DNA of 64,000 nt from NCBI RefSeq assembly GCF_014773275.1, contig NZ_JACWMW010000004.1, forward strand, positions 62,001 to 126,000, read 5' to 3'. Shown piece after piece: positions 26,997 through 36,108 of the stretch (the stretch's first letter is position 1; the number at the start of each line of letters is the position of its first letter). The translations under genes were made by a program, and so were the position numbers. The DNA comes from Mucilaginibacter rigui (lineage in GTDB: Bacteria; Bacteroidota; Bacteroidia; Sphingobacteriales; Sphingobacteriaceae). The notes under the pieces were generated by a model, which saw only the letters and a list, made by a program, of their open reading frames with translations, searched no databases and was not told the origin of the DNA.

Positions 26997-28616
26997 GTGG
27001 ATCAATACGTAGATAACAGGCAGAAAGAGATTTTATGGGACATATTAGCCAACCCGGCTAATAATGGCGCGGCATATACACAAAGCCTGGAGCGCCTGGT
27101 GCAGCAACACCCCCAAAGCGGATTGCTACAGGTACTATTGGCACGCACGGGCGATAAGCAACTGTTAAATAAAGCATCGGTTTACTATAAACCGCGTACA
27201 CTGTACAAGTTGATAAACAACCCCGGTGATTTGCCGATAGTTGACAAGGACGCCATTAAATACTCTCCGGAGGGTATTGTTGAACATTCAACTTATTCTA
27301 ATACAAACACTCCCGCCGATACAGTTATTGCTGTTATAGAAATTGCAGAAGCGGAGGCAGCTGATACGGCACAGGAAGCCATTATTGCCATAGATGATGA
27401 TAACACTGAAGAGGCATTTGCCGAGCCGATAGCAGAAATTTCAGAGGAGCCGGCAACAGAAAATGAAATTGATAATAGCTATGTCCCGTTCGTTATACAA
27501 CAGGAAGAAGTTAAACCTGAAGCAGTAGGTGATGGGGATGTAGCACAACAGGATATACATATTGCGCAAGAACCGGTTTCACTGCCGGAGCCGCAAGCAA
27601 CAGAAGAGCCCGTTGAAAACATAACGGGCGAGACCTATACCCGCGGTTCAAGGTTCCCGAAGAGGGATGTTCCCAGCAACATTACAATACCAGAGCCCGA
27701 GTACCCGCAACAGCAGCAGGATATTGAAGATGATGTGTATGATGAAATTGTAAGTATTGAGGATATTGGTTTTGAGGCTATTGCAAGTGAACAGACCGCC
27801 GAGCCCTTAACTGAAGCCCGGTTTAGCGACCCAACAGCAGAGAGCGGCCCCGAAGAAGAGGAAGCATCTGCTGTGCTTTTCCATCAGCCGGAAGGTGTTG
27901 TTGAACCTGTTACAGATCATTCAAAAACAATAGAGCAGGAAGATCGCCTGATATTGGGTGGCATTGTAAATACCGACTACCTGAGGTTTGATAAAAAGCT
28001 CGATGAACTGCGTAATAACACGGCTGCAGAACCTGCAAAGGTAACAGAGCCGCAACAACAACCGCCACAAACAGAGCCTGCGGCAGAAACGCAGGGTGTA
28101 TCGCGCTACGATGATGATAAAATGCCATATACTTTTTTGTGGTGGCTTAACAAAACCCGTAAAGAACACGCCGAAAACCTGCAGCCCTATGCAACTCATA
28201 ACCGGAGTACAGAACCCGACAGGCGCCAAAAAGCAGGTAGTGCTGATGAACTGCAACAGCAGTATTACGAGAATATATTCAGCCTTACATCAGTAAGCGG
28301 GGTAGACAGGGAAGCCGACCCGGCAGCGGTAGCGTTCGATCCTAATAAAAAAGAGGATATTATTATTGAGCGGTTCATCCATACCGAGCCGCAGATAAAA
28401 CCACTTTCGGCAGATAAGCTGGATAACGAGAATAAAGCCAAAAAAAGTTCGGAAGACCTGAACGATTTTGTTACCGAAACACTTGCCCGCATTTATACCG
28501 ACCAGATGCTATATCATAAGGCGATAGCCACTTATAAAAAATTGATATTGAAATATCCGGAAAAAAAGCTTTACTTTGCAGCCCAGATTGAACAGTTAGA
28601 AAAGAAAACCAATTGA
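26997..28616 (+). CDS. Acidic low-complexity protein with C-terminal TPR-like helices, unknown function
   Basis: 539 residues from a GTG start; no ATG fits the frame. Residues 1-80 are helical and TPR-like (LERLVQQHPQSGLLQVLLAR). The middle 300 residues are strongly acidic and disordered, dominated by E, A, P and T. The last 60 residues (DQMLYHKAIATYKKLILKYP) look like a TPR hairpin. No signal peptide is seen, so it is likely cytoplasmic. It lies between lptE and secG (12 bp before secG), a position that suggests a link with the Sec or LPS export machinery. I do not recognise a named family. Confidence 0.75.
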   Translation: MDQYVDNRQKEILWDILANPANNGAAYTQSLERLVQQHPQSGLLQVLLARTGDKQLLNKASVYYKPRTLYKLINNPGDLPIVDKDAIKYSPEGIVEHSTYSNTNTPADTVIAVIEIAEAEAADTAQEAIIAIDDDNTEEAFAEPIAEISEEPATENEIDNSYVPFVIQQEEVKPEAVGDGDVAQQDIHIAQEPVSLPEPQATEEPVENITGETYTRGSRFPKRDVPSNITIPEPEYPQQQQDIEDDVYDEIVSIEDIGFEAIASEQTAEPLTEARFSDPTAESGPEEEEASAVLFHQPEGVVEPVTDHSKTIEQEDRLILGGIVNTDYLRFDKKLDELRNNTAAEPAKVTEPQQQPPQTEPAAETQGVSRYDDDKMPYTFLWWLNKTRKEHAENLQPYATHNRSTEPDRRQKAGSADELQQQYYENIFSLTSVSGVDREADPAAVAFDPNKKEDIIIERFIHTEPQIKPLSADKLDNENKAKKSSEDLNDFVTETLARIYTDQMLYHKAIATYKKLILKYPEKKLYFAAQIEQLEKKTN

Positions 28617-28628
28617 TATAATAAAGAA

Positions 28629-28988
28629 ATGTATTTAGTATTGATCGTCATCACGATAATTTTATGTGTCCTTTTAGGGCTTATCGTATTAATCCAAAAC
28701 CCTAAAGGTGGCGGTTTAGCTTCAAATTTTTCAGGTTCGTCGCAATTAATGGGCGTGCAAAAAACCGGCGACTTTTTAGAAAAAGGTACCTGGGTGCTGG
28801 CTATCAGCATTATGGTATTATCGCTAATCATTAATGTATCTGTTAAAGGTGGTGCGCAAAAAAGCGACGACCCGGCGCAAATGGAACTGATCAAAAAAGC
28901 GTCTAAACCATCTGCAGCACCTGCAGCAGCACCATTAAATGTGCCTGCTACAACACCTGCACCGGCAAACAATACTCCTAAAAAGTAA
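28629..28988 (+). CDS. secG: Preprotein translocase subunit SecG
   Basis: 119 residues. Two transmembrane helices (about 2-22 and 55-75) are joined by the SecG-typical loop QNPKGGGLASNFSGSSQLMG. A Pro/Ala-rich tail of ~40 residues follows. SecG stimulates SecA-driven export by the SecYEG channel. It is the last gene of its operon, ahead of a very strong terminator. Confidence 0.94.
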   Translation: MYLVLIVITIILCVLLGLIVLIQNPKGGGLASNFSGSSQLMGVQKTGDFLEKGTWVLAISIMVLSLIINVSVKGGAQKSDDPAQMELIKKASKPSAAPAAAPLNVPATTPAPANNTPKK

Positions 28989-29002
28989 TAAAGTATTAAG
29001 CA

Positions 29003-29050
29003 TACGTAAAAAGGCCGTATCATAATTAAATGATACGGCCTTTTTACGTA
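29003..29050. terminator. Strong bidirectional hairpin terminator after secG
   Basis: A perfect 21-bp stem (29003-29023 with 29030-29050) has a 6-base loop. The lower stem is A5/T5, so it can act as a T-tract terminator on both strands. Confidence 0.9.
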
Positions 29051-29174
29051 TAATTTGCCAGCTTTGAATCTGCTGTATCTTAAGGGTTAATAAAATTATG
29101 ATTATTTAATATTTTGTTAATAATTTAACTTTATATTTCGCATGTATTAATAATCTACCTCGACTCCTTATTAC

Positions 29175-29646
29175 ATGCGAAGATTCCTACATAAACCTTA
29201 TTGGCGTAAATCTATTTTTTTATTAATTTTCTTAACAACCATCGTGTTCGGTTGTAAAAAAGATCTTTATGATTCAAAAAGTAAATACACTGTTGACAAT
29301 TCTCTTTTACAAAATTTAAAAGATGAATTTGCAAAGAACAGTTTAGTAATATCGAGTTTGAACAGGCCATATTTACTGATATTGTGTATAACTACAGAAC
29401 TGGGTTTGAATATGGAACACCAGCACAAAAAGTTGCTTATGAAAGTTGGCTAACGGCCCTACAAATGGATTTACCTCTTATCCTAAATTGACAGCAGGTA
29501 CAGCAGCCTATAATAACTTTATTACACAATACAATAGCTTTTTAACACAATACAGCACCAATTTGGCTAATCCTTATAACGGGCCGACTATCAGCCTGAA
29601 CCCTACAGCGCTAATCAATATATTAAACCAATCAAGTTGTAACTAA
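29175..29646 (+). pseudogene. Frameshifted small lipoprotein gene
   Basis: Three reading frames in series appear to be parts of one gene. The first, from ATG 29175, encodes a lipoprotein start (lipobox IVFGC followed by KKD). From about 29345 the convincing protein continues in a second frame (FEQAIFTDIVYNYRTGFEYG). From about 29443 it continues in a third frame (NGPTNGFTSYPKLTAG) to the stop at 29646. Two frameshifts would explain this. The layout copies the 6760-8860 locus: a lipoprotein ending in ...CN, then a small secreted protein a few bases later. Sequencing error cannot be excluded. Only a short protein ending at 29453 could be made as it stands. Confidence 0.65.
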
Positions 29647-29648
29647 TC

Positions 29649-30176
29649 ATGAAAGCAAGATTTTATATTATCCTTGTCTCTTTTCTTTATAGCGTGCCAA
29701 GTTGCGCACAGGCCAAATTTACAGAAGGAGTAAATATCGTAAATAATCAAAAATTTGAGGTGGCCAGATCAACGATGGCGTTTAATGATAAAAAACCATG
29801 GTACATTTTCCCTCAAAAAAACAAATATAAAGGGCCTATCCCACGGCCTGCGGATAATTATAAGTTCCCAATGCGCAGATCTGATATCCATGTTGATAAT
29901 GACATGACAAGCACCATTGTTTACCGCGTTTTAAAAGATAAAAAGGAGGCCTTACATAATAAAAATGAAAAACTCGGTATATTGTTTGTTTTCGAAACAA
30001 ACGGCATATTAACAGATGCTAATTACACTTTAGCTGAAGATTCCATTATTACCTTATCAGAAATAGAGCAAATAGATACCGCCCTTAGGCAGGAAATAAA
30101 AGCAAGCTTTACCGGTCAGGATTATACACATTATGTAGCTGTAGATTATAATCTTCCAAGGAGTATAAGCTTTTAA
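29649..30176 (+). CDS. Small secreted protein, unknown function
   Basis: 175 residues with a signal peptide (IILVSFLYSVPSCAQA). The mature part is polar and beta-rich, with KKPWYIFPQKNKYKGPIPRP near residue 50 and a C-terminal QDYTHYVAVDYNLPRS. I do not recognise a family. It starts 2 bp after the frameshifted lipoprotein gene, mirroring the arrangement at 8375. It is AT-rich relative to the core genes, like the other accessory loci. Its own frame is intact, so it could still be expressed from the promoter of the broken gene. Confidence 0.65.
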   Translation: MKARFYIILVSFLYSVPSCAQAKFTEGVNIVNNQKFEVARSTMAFNDKKPWYIFPQKNKYKGPIPRPADNYKFPMRRSDIHVDNDMTSTIVYRVLKDKKEALHNKNEKLGILFVFETNGILTDANYTLAEDSIITLSEIEQIDTALRQEIKASFTGQDYTHYVAVDYNLPRSISF

Positions 30177-30285
30177 GAAATATATAAATGTCGCCCTTCT
30201 TGCTTTGGTTTATGGCATAATGTTGTACGCCAGCAAAGTTTATTGAAGGTGAAACTACGGTGATTTTTTTAATTTTAATGTAATT

Positions 30286-30325
30286 CAGCAAAGGCTTTGG
30301 ACTATCCTCCAAAGCCTTTTTTGCT
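30286..30325 (+). terminator. Intrinsic terminator before groES
   Basis: A 10-bp stem AAGGCTTTGG/CCAAAGCCTT with an 8-base loop is followed by six T. Flanking CAGCA/TGCTG can extend the pairing. It ends the transcript of the small secreted-protein gene and isolates groES-groEL. Confidence 0.85.
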
Positions 30326-30512
30326 GAAATTAGGTTAACTGCCATGATGGCACTTCGCCCCCAAATAAAAACCAATAGGTTGTACCCTTACCCCTAAAAG
30401 GTGACAATTGAACAGTAATTATGCCAATAAGGAAATATATTACTGCTTGGCATAATTGATGTGAAAACCATAAACGAAAACTTAAAATTTTAAAAATTCA
30501 ATTAGTATTACT

Positions 30513-30806
30513 ATGTCATTAAACATTAAACCCCTTGCGGATAGAGTGGTTGTTGAAGCCGCTGCTGCAGAAACCAAAACCGCTTCTGGTATTTACATTC
30601 CTGAAACTGCACAGGAGAAACCACAAAAAGGAACTATAGTGGCTGTTGGCCCTGGCAAGTATGCTGATGTATCCGGCACCCTTATCCCAATGACCACCAA
30701 AATTGGTGATGCTATACTGTACGGAAAATATGCAGGTACCGAGGTCAATATCGATGGTAAAGAATACCTGATCATGCGCGAATCTGACATCTACGCGGTC
30801 CTTTAA
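30513..30806 (+). CDS. groES: Co-chaperonin GroES
   Basis: 97 residues, the normal length. It begins [13 protein letters not shown] and carries the mobile loop region near [20 protein letters not shown], which binds GroEL, and the roof-loop segment. GroES caps the GroEL cavity during ATP-driven folding. groEL follows after 141 bp. No CIRCE operator (TTAGCACTC-N9-GAGTGCTAA) is present in the ~190 bp upstream, so heat control must use another mechanism. Confidence 0.97.
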   Translation: MSLNIKPLADRVVVEAAAAETKTASGIYIPETAQEKPQKGTIVAVGPGKYADVSGTLIPMTTKIGDAILYGKYAGTEVNIDGKEYLIMRESDIYAVL

Positions 30807-30947
30807 TCAATTACTGATTTTAGTGAAGGAATGAATAAGTGAGTTATTCTTTCGCAACAATTTAAAACAAAACTTTACAAATTAAAAAACACATAGGTTA
30901 TAGAGTGGTGAATTAATTACTAACTCAATAATTCAATAATTAAAAAC

Positions 30948-32585
30948 ATGGCAAAACAAGTTAAATATAATGTTGAAGCACGTGACGCTTTAAAGCGTGG
31001 TGTTGATATTTTAGCTAATGCGGTTAAAGTTACATTAGGTCCTAAAGGCCGTCACGTAATTATCGATAAAAAGTTTGGTTCACCGGCGGTTACTAAAGAT
31101 GGTGTAACTGTAGCTAAAGAAATTGAACTGAAAGACCCTATTGAAAACATGGGTGCCCAAATGGTTAAAGAAGTTGCATCAAAAACTGCTGATATTGCAG
31201 GTGATGGTACTACTACTGCTACCGTTTTAGCGCAGGCTATTGTTACAGCAGGTATTAAAAACGTTGCAGCAGGTGCAAACCCAATGGATTTGAAACGCGG
31301 TATTGATAAAGCTGTTGCCGAAGTTGTTAAAAACTTAAAAGCACAGTCACAAACCGTTGGCGAAGACAACAACAAAATTAAACAGGTAGCTTCTATATCT
31401 GCTAATAACGATGAAGTTATTGGCTCATTAATAGCTGAAGCTATGGCTAAAGTTGGTACTTCAGGTGTTATCACTGTTGAAGAAGCAAAAGGTACCGAAA
31501 CCGAAGTTAAAACTGTAGAAGGTATGCAGTTTGACCGTGGTTACCTTTCTCCGTACTTTGTAACCAATTCAGACAAAATGGAAGTGGAATTAGAAAACCC
31601 TTACATCTTGATCTATGATAAAAAGATCTCTTCAATGAAGGAATTACTTCCTATTCTGGAGAAACAAGTACAAACAGGCAAACCTTTATTGATCATTGCT
31701 GAAGACCTTGACGGCGAAGCTTTAGCTACTTTGGTAGTTAACAAGATCCGTGGTTCACTGAAAGTTGCTGCTGTTAAAGCACCCGGCTTTGGTGACCGCC
31801 GTAAAGCAATGTTAGAGGATATCGCTGTATTAACCGGCGGTACTGTAATATCTGAAGAGCGTGGTTATAAATTAGAGAGCGCTGACCTTTCAATGTTAGG
31901 CCAGGCAGAAAAGATCACTATCGATAAAGACAACACTACACTGGTTAACGGTGCAGGTGATGCTGAATTGATCAAAGGCCGTGTTGGTGAGATCCGCGCG
32001 CAGATCGAAACTACTACTTCTGATTACGACAAAGAAAAATTACAGGAGCGTTTAGCTAAATTATCTGGCGGTGTTGCTGTATTGTACATAGGTGCTGCAT
32101 CTGAAGTAGAGATGAAAGAGAAGAAAGACCGTGTTGACGATGCTTTACATGCAACCCGTGCGGCTGTTGAAGAAGGTATTGTTGCTGGTGGTGGCGTTGC
32201 CTTCATCCGTGCGGTAGCTGCTTTGGCTGACCTTAAAGGCGCTAACGAAGATGAGAATACTGGTATCCAGATCATCCGTCGCGCTATCGAAGAGCCTCTT
32301 CGCCAGATCTGTGATAACGCAGGTATCGAAGGTTCTATCATTGTACAAAAAGTTAAAGAAGGTAGTGCCGATTTTGGTTACAACGCACGTACCGATAAAT
32401 ACGAAAACTTAATTGGCGCCGGTGTTATCGACCCAACTAAAGTAAGCCGTGTAGCTTTAGAAAATGCAGCGTCCATCGCTTCAATGCTGTTAACCACCGA
32501 GTGTGTGTTGGCAGATGAGCCTGAAGACGAAAAAGGCGGCGGCATGCCACCAATGGGCGGCGGCGGCATGGGCGGCATGATGTAA
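30948..32585 (+). CDS. groEL: Chaperonin GroEL
   Basis: 545 residues. Typical motifs are present: [16 protein letters not shown] and [11 protein letters not shown] near the N-terminus, the ATP-binding [11 protein letters not shown] near residue 86, and [12 protein letters not shown] near 405. The C-terminal Gly/Met tail ([16 protein letters not shown]) lines the folding cavity. It forms the double-ring chaperonin with GroES. Codon use is strongly biased, as expected for a highly expressed gene. It ends in a hairpin terminator. Confidence 0.98.
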   Translation: MAKQVKYNVEARDALKRGVDILANAVKVTLGPKGRHVIIDKKFGSPAVTKDGVTVAKEIELKDPIENMGAQMVKEVASKTADIAGDGTTTATVLAQAIVTAGIKNVAAGANPMDLKRGIDKAVAEVVKNLKAQSQTVGEDNNKIKQVASISANNDEVIGSLIAEAMAKVGTSGVITVEEAKGTETEVKTVEGMQFDRGYLSPYFVTNSDKMEVELENPYILIYDKKISSMKELLPILEKQVQTGKPLLIIAEDLDGEALATLVVNKIRGSLKVAAVKAPGFGDRRKAMLEDIAVLTGGTVISEERGYKLESADLSMLGQAEKITIDKDNTTLVNGAGDAELIKGRVGEIRAQIETTTSDYDKEKLQERLAKLSGGVAVLYIGAASEVEMKEKKDRVDDALHATRAAVEEGIVAGGGVAFIRAVAALADLKGANEDENTGIQIIRRAIEEPLRQICDNAGIEGSIIVQKVKEGSADFGYNARTDKYENLIGAGVIDPTKVSRVALENAASIASMLLTTECVLADEPEDEKGGGMPPMGGGGMGGMM

Positions 32586-32618
32586 TCATCACCGGCCACG
32601 GGCCAAATACTAAATAAC

Positions 32619-32652
32619 AAACCCCTTGTCTGTTTTTACAGACAAGGGGTTT
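32619..32652 (+). terminator. Intrinsic terminator after groEL
   Basis: A 14-bp stem (AAACCCCTTGTCTG with CAGACAAGGGGTTT) with a 5-base loop runs into TTTTG-T tract. Confidence 0.88.
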
Positions 32653-32798
32653 TGTTTTATACACTCATTGTGTACATTTTAAGCGTTTTTATACACTCCG
32701 GCCAAATGGTTTATCCCCCAAAATAACGCATTGTGTTATTTTTATGTAACATAATAGCTATTTACCCGGTTAGGCATGGCATTTGAATAATAGCCGGT

Positions 32799-32897
32799 AT
32801 GAAACAAATAGTAAATAAAAGGAAGCATATACATAGCCGCATTGTAGAATGGGTGCTGTTTAAAGGCCCCGAGCTGTTTGTAACCCTGTACAGTTAA
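32799..32897 (+). CDS. Possible 32-residue small protein upstream of mscS
   Basis: An open frame from ATG 32799 to TAA 32897 encodes a basic N-terminus (MKQIVNKRKHIHSR) and a hydrophobic C-terminus (VLFKGPELFVTLYS). It lies between the groEL terminator and mscS and ends 25 bp before mscS. It may be a chance frame or a short leader. No independent support is seen. Confidence 0.2.
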   Translation: MKQIVNKRKHIHSRIVEWVLFKGPELFVTLYS

Positions 32898-32907
32898 AAA
32901 AAAATCA

Positions 32908-32915
32908 TAATTTTG
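32908..32915 (+). promoter_or_regulatory. -7 box TAATTTTG just before mscS
   Basis: It matches TAnnTTTG, ending 7 bp before the mscS ATG. If used, the mRNA would be almost leaderless. The -33 position shows CTG instead of TTG at 19-bp spacing. Confidence 0.3.
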
Positions 32916-32922
32916 GCCCCCT

Positions 32923-33711
32923 ATGGAGCTAAAAGACATCTATAATACCCTGCATATTTGGCTTGTAAATTATGGGCCAAAATTCTTATTCGGTATCATC
33001 TTATTTTTTGTAGGCCTTTGGGTTATTGCGTTCATTAAAGCGCGGTTAACGCATAGGATGAGCAAGCGCGAGATCCACTCTTCGTTACAACCTTTTTTTC
33101 TTAGCCTTTCAATAACAGCGTTATACGCTATTCTTATTATTACTGTATTTAATGTTATAGGTTTCCAGCTTACATTTATTAGTACGGTTGTTGGTGCTTT
33201 GGGTGTGGCAGCGGGTTTAGCGTTATCTGGTACGCTGCAAAACTTTGCGGGCGGAGTTTTGATATTGTTACTTAAACCTTTTGAAATTGAAGACCACATC
33301 ATCGCGCAGGGCCAGGATGGCCGGGTGCAGTCTATCCAGCTTTTTTACACGGAAATACTCACCGCCGATAACAAAACGGTTATCATCCCAAATGGTAAAC
33401 TTTTTAATGAAGTGATAACGAATATTGGCCGCCAGGGCAAACGCCGTTTAGATATTGATTTTAAGCTTAATTATGGAGTGGATGTTGATCAGGTAAAAGG
33501 CATTTTGGTTGACGCCATAAAAAGTGTACCTAATGTTTTGGGCGAGCCTGCTACCAAAGTTGGAGTGCTTCTTTTAGAAGCAGACGGCATGCGTTTTACC
33601 GTGCGTGTATGGGTAGATCCCGCCCATTTTTTGGCTACCAAAATGGCACTGCAGGAAAAGATAATTAATGATATCAAAGCCGCCGGGATCAAATTCCCGG
33701 GGATGGCGTAA
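32923..33711 (+). CDS. mscS: Small-conductance mechanosensitive channel (MscS family)
   Basis: 262 residues. Three transmembrane helices come first, and the third is the glycine/alanine-rich pore helix VVGALGVAAGLALSGTLQNF at about residues 87-106. The cytoplasmic beta domain (ILLLKPFEIEDHIIAQGQDG; PNGKLFNEVITN) and the C-terminal alpha/beta region follow. MscS channels open under membrane tension to release solutes after hypo-osmotic shock. The gene stands alone and converges on the DUF58 gene. Confidence 0.93.
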   Translation: MELKDIYNTLHIWLVNYGPKFLFGIILFFVGLWVIAFIKARLTHRMSKREIHSSLQPFFLSLSITALYAILIITVFNVIGFQLTFISTVVGALGVAAGLALSGTLQNFAGGVLILLLKPFEIEDHIIAQGQDGRVQSIQLFYTEILTADNKTVIIPNGKLFNEVITNIGRQGKRRLDIDFKLNYGVDVDQVKGILVDAIKSVPNVLGEPATKVGVLLLEADGMRFTVRVWVDPAHFLATKMALQEKIINDIKAAGIKFPGMA

Positions 33712-33712
33712 G

Positions 33713-33759
33713 AGAATCAAGAGTCGGGAACCAAGGCTTTTTTCTTGTATCTTGATTCT
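33713..33759. repeat. Short AATCAAGA-type inverted repeat, possible solo relative of the four-helix-bundle element
   Basis: AGAATCAAGA (33713-33722) and TCTTGATTCT (33750-33759) form a perfect 10-bp inverted repeat. More copies of the motif (TCTTGAGTCTT) follow to 33775. The sequence resembles the ends of the element at 24752-25163 and likewise sits directly at a stop codon (mscS). It could also act as a bidirectional terminator for the two convergent genes. Confidence 0.6.
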
Positions 33760-33778
33760 AATAGTCTTGAGTCTTCCG

Positions 33779-35125
33779 TTATATCCTCTGCTTCGCCTTT
33801 AATTCCAGATACCTGTTGATGGTATTGATAGTAAGGTTTTGCGGCGCGCTTAATATGGACTGTATACCATGTTTGGCCAGCTCTTTAACAATCATTTTTT
33901 TGTCGTAAGCGAACTTTTCGGCAATGGTTTTTATATAGATGCCTTCTACATCCCGGGCCGGCTGCTCGCTTAAATGCTTTAGCTCGGTATTCTCAAAAAA
34001 CACAACCAGCAATAAATGGAATTTGGCTATCCGTTTTAAAAATGGCAGCTGCCTTTGCAGTGCGTTCATACTTTCGTAATTGGTAAAAAACACCACCAGG
34101 CTGCGTTGCTTCACTACATTGCGTATGGTGCTGTAAAGCGCTTCCATATTGGTTTCCAGGTAGCGTGTTTTCTCTTTATACAGTACCTCCAGTATCTTGT
34201 TCATTTGCGTAGGCCGGCGGTCGGCAGGGATAACTGCGCCAATTTTTTCGGCCACGGTGATCAGCCCGGCCTTATCCTCTTTAAGCAGGGCTATGTTTGA
34301 TAGCACAAGGCTGGCGTTGATGGCATAATCCAGCAAGCTTAAGCCATCAAAGGGCATTTTCATGGCGCGCGATTTATCAACAACACAATACACTTGCTGC
34401 GATTTCTCGTCGGTGTAAAAGTTGGTCATTAAGCTGCCCTGCCTGGCGGTAGCCTTCCAGTTAATGGTACGGTAATCATCGCCGGGTACATAGGTTTTTA
34501 CCTGCTCAAACTCCATACTATGGCCAAGCCGCCTTATTTTTTTGATGCCTATCTCGTTCAGCCGGTTTGATATGGCCATCAGCTCGTATTTGCGCATCTG
34601 CAGGAACGATGGATACACGGGCAATGTCTCGGCCTGCTCAAAGTTAAAACGGCGGCTAATAAGCCCTAATGGCGAACGGGCGAACACCCTTACCATCCCA
34701 AAATCATATTCACCACGTTTGGTAGGGCGCAGCATGTAGCTGATAAGCTTATGTTCGCCGGGTTTCAGGATGGTTTTAAACCACACATCCCGCTTTTGAA
34801 ACTGAAACGGGATCTCGTCAATTATCCCTGCCGATATGGTAAAAGGATAGTTGCTCTCTATATAAACCCCCAGTTCATTATCGTCGCTGTTGCTTAACCG
34901 CTCGGGCGCATGGCGTTTGGCAAATATGGTTTTTGATGGGCGGTACAGCATCAGCAGGTCTGCAAACGTAAGCAACAGCAGTGCCCAGAATGCCAGCTCG
35001 GGCACTATCCCAAGCCATGGGAAAAAGAACGACAACAGGAAAAGCACGGCGCAGCCACCCAGCCCGGTAAACAACCTGCCGGTTAAAAATAAATTGGTAT
35101 AAAATAGGCCGAAGAGTTTTTTCAC
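33779..35125 (-). CDS. DUF58 domain protein (MoxR-associated)
   Basis: 448 residues. Two N-terminal transmembrane helices (about 10-55) are followed by a beta-rich region and the DUF58 core with SMEFEQVKTYVPGDDYRTINWK at about 205-226, the family hallmark (GDDxRxIxW). DUF58 proteins have a vWA-like fold and work with MoxR AAA+ ATPases, probably in envelope protein maturation or stress response. It is the last gene of a leftward operon, 5 bp after moxR. Confidence 0.92.
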   Translation of the reverse strand: MKKLFGLFYTNLFLTGRLFTGLGGCAVLFLLSFFFPWLGIVPELAFWALLLLTFADLLMLYRPSKTIFAKRHAPERLSNSDDNELGVYIESNYPFTISAGIIDEIPFQFQKRDVWFKTILKPGEHKLISYMLRPTKRGEYDFGMVRVFARSPLGLISRRFNFEQAETLPVYPSFLQMRKYELMAISNRLNEIGIKKIRRLGHSMEFEQVKTYVPGDDYRTINWKATARQGSLMTNFYTDEKSQQVYCVVDKSRAMKMPFDGLSLLDYAINASLVLSNIALLKEDKAGLITVAEKIGAVIPADRRPTQMNKILEVLYKEKTRYLETNMEALYSTIRNVVKQRSLVVFFTNYESMNALQRQLPFLKRIAKFHLLLVVFFENTELKHLSEQPARDVEGIYIKTIAEKFAYDKKMIVKELAKHGIQSILSAPQNLTINTINRYLELKAKQRI

Positions 35126-35130
35126 CTGTG

Positions 35131-36108
35131 TTATCGTGGTACTTCAATTTTTTGGATGATCTGGCTAATCACTTCATCAGGTGTTACACCTTCCATTTCT
35201 TTATCGGGCGTAAGCATAATGCGGTGCCTTAGTACAGGTTTTGCTACGCTGATAATATCATCGGGGGTAACAAAGTCGCGGCCTTTAATAGCTGCCATTG
35301 CCTTGGCCGCATTAACAATTGCCAGCGACGCCCGTGGGGAGCCACCCAGAAACAACGATTTATTGCTCCGGCTTTCATGAATTATCTGCGCGGTAAAGGC
35401 CAATATTTTGGGTTCTACATAAAGTTCCCTAACCTGTTTACGCAGGCTTACAATATCGGCACCGGCCAAAACAGCATCAATATGGCTAAGCTGCTCGGTA
35501 GTTTTTTGCTGATGCTGTTGGGTAACAATAGCTATCTCTTCCTCCAGTGTTGGGTATTTGATCTCTATCTTAAACAGGAAACGGTCAAGCTGTGCTTCGG
35601 GCAGGCGATAGGTGCCTTCCTGCTCAACCGGGTTTTGCGTGGCCAGTACAATAAATGGCTCGTCCATTGTATAGGTCTGCCCGTCTATCGTTAGCTGGCG
35701 CTCTTCCATCACCTCAAATAAAGCCGATTGTGTTTTGGCAGGCGCACGGTTTATCTCATCAATCAGGATAATGTTTCCGAATATCGGCCCGCGCTTAAAC
35801 TCAAACTCAGTGCTTTTGGGGTTAAATACCGATGTGCCCAGCACGTCAGACGGCATCAGATCCGGCGTGAACTGGATGCGCGAGTATTTGGCCTCAATGG
35901 CTTTGGCAACAAGCTTGGCGGTTAGGGTTTTGGCAACGCCGGGTACACCTTCTATCAGGATATGCCCGTCGGCCAGTATGCCGGCAATCACCAGTTCAAT
36001 AACATCCTGCTGGCCCACAATTATCCGGGCAAGGGTTGCTTTTATTTTATCTACAGCCGCGCTTAATTTGCTAAGGTCTGTTCTTTGTTCAAAATTCTCA
36101 TTTTCCAT
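35131..36108 (-). CDS. moxR: MoxR-family AAA+ ATPase
   Basis: 325 residues. The AAA_3 module shows Walker A GVPGVAKT near residue 55, Walker B ILIDEINRAP near 120, and VLATQNPVEQEGTYRLPEAQ near 155-175 followed by DRFLFK. MoxR ATPases act as chaperones with vWA or DUF58 partners. It overlaps the upstream DUF4350 gene by 11 bp and precedes the DUF58 gene by 5 bp, so a complex with the DUF58 protein is likely. Confidence 0.95.
   Translation of the reverse strand: MENENFEQRTDLSKLSAAVDKIKATLARIIVGQQDVIELVIAGILADGHILIEGVPGVAKTLTAKLVAKAIEAKYSRIQFTPDLMPSDVLGTSVFNPKSTEFEFKRGPIFGNIILIDEINRAPAKTQSALFEVMEERQLTIDGQTYTMDEPFIVLATQNPVEQEGTYRLPEAQLDRFLFKIEIKYPTLEEEIAIVTQQHQQKTTEQLSHIDAVLAGADIVSLRKQVRELYVEPKILAFTAQIIHESRSNKSLFLGGSPRASLAIVNAAKAMAAIKGRDFVTPDDIISVAKPVLRHRIMLTPDKEMEGVTPDEVISQIIQKIEVPR

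Noticed and set aside
30326-30512. Search for a CIRCE heat-shock operator
   Set aside because: No TTAGCACTC-N9-GAGTGCTAA-like repeat is present.
32742-32939. 65-codon minus-strand frame between groEL and mscS
   Set aside because: It runs into the mscS start region, has no recognisable pattern and no ribosome-binding context.
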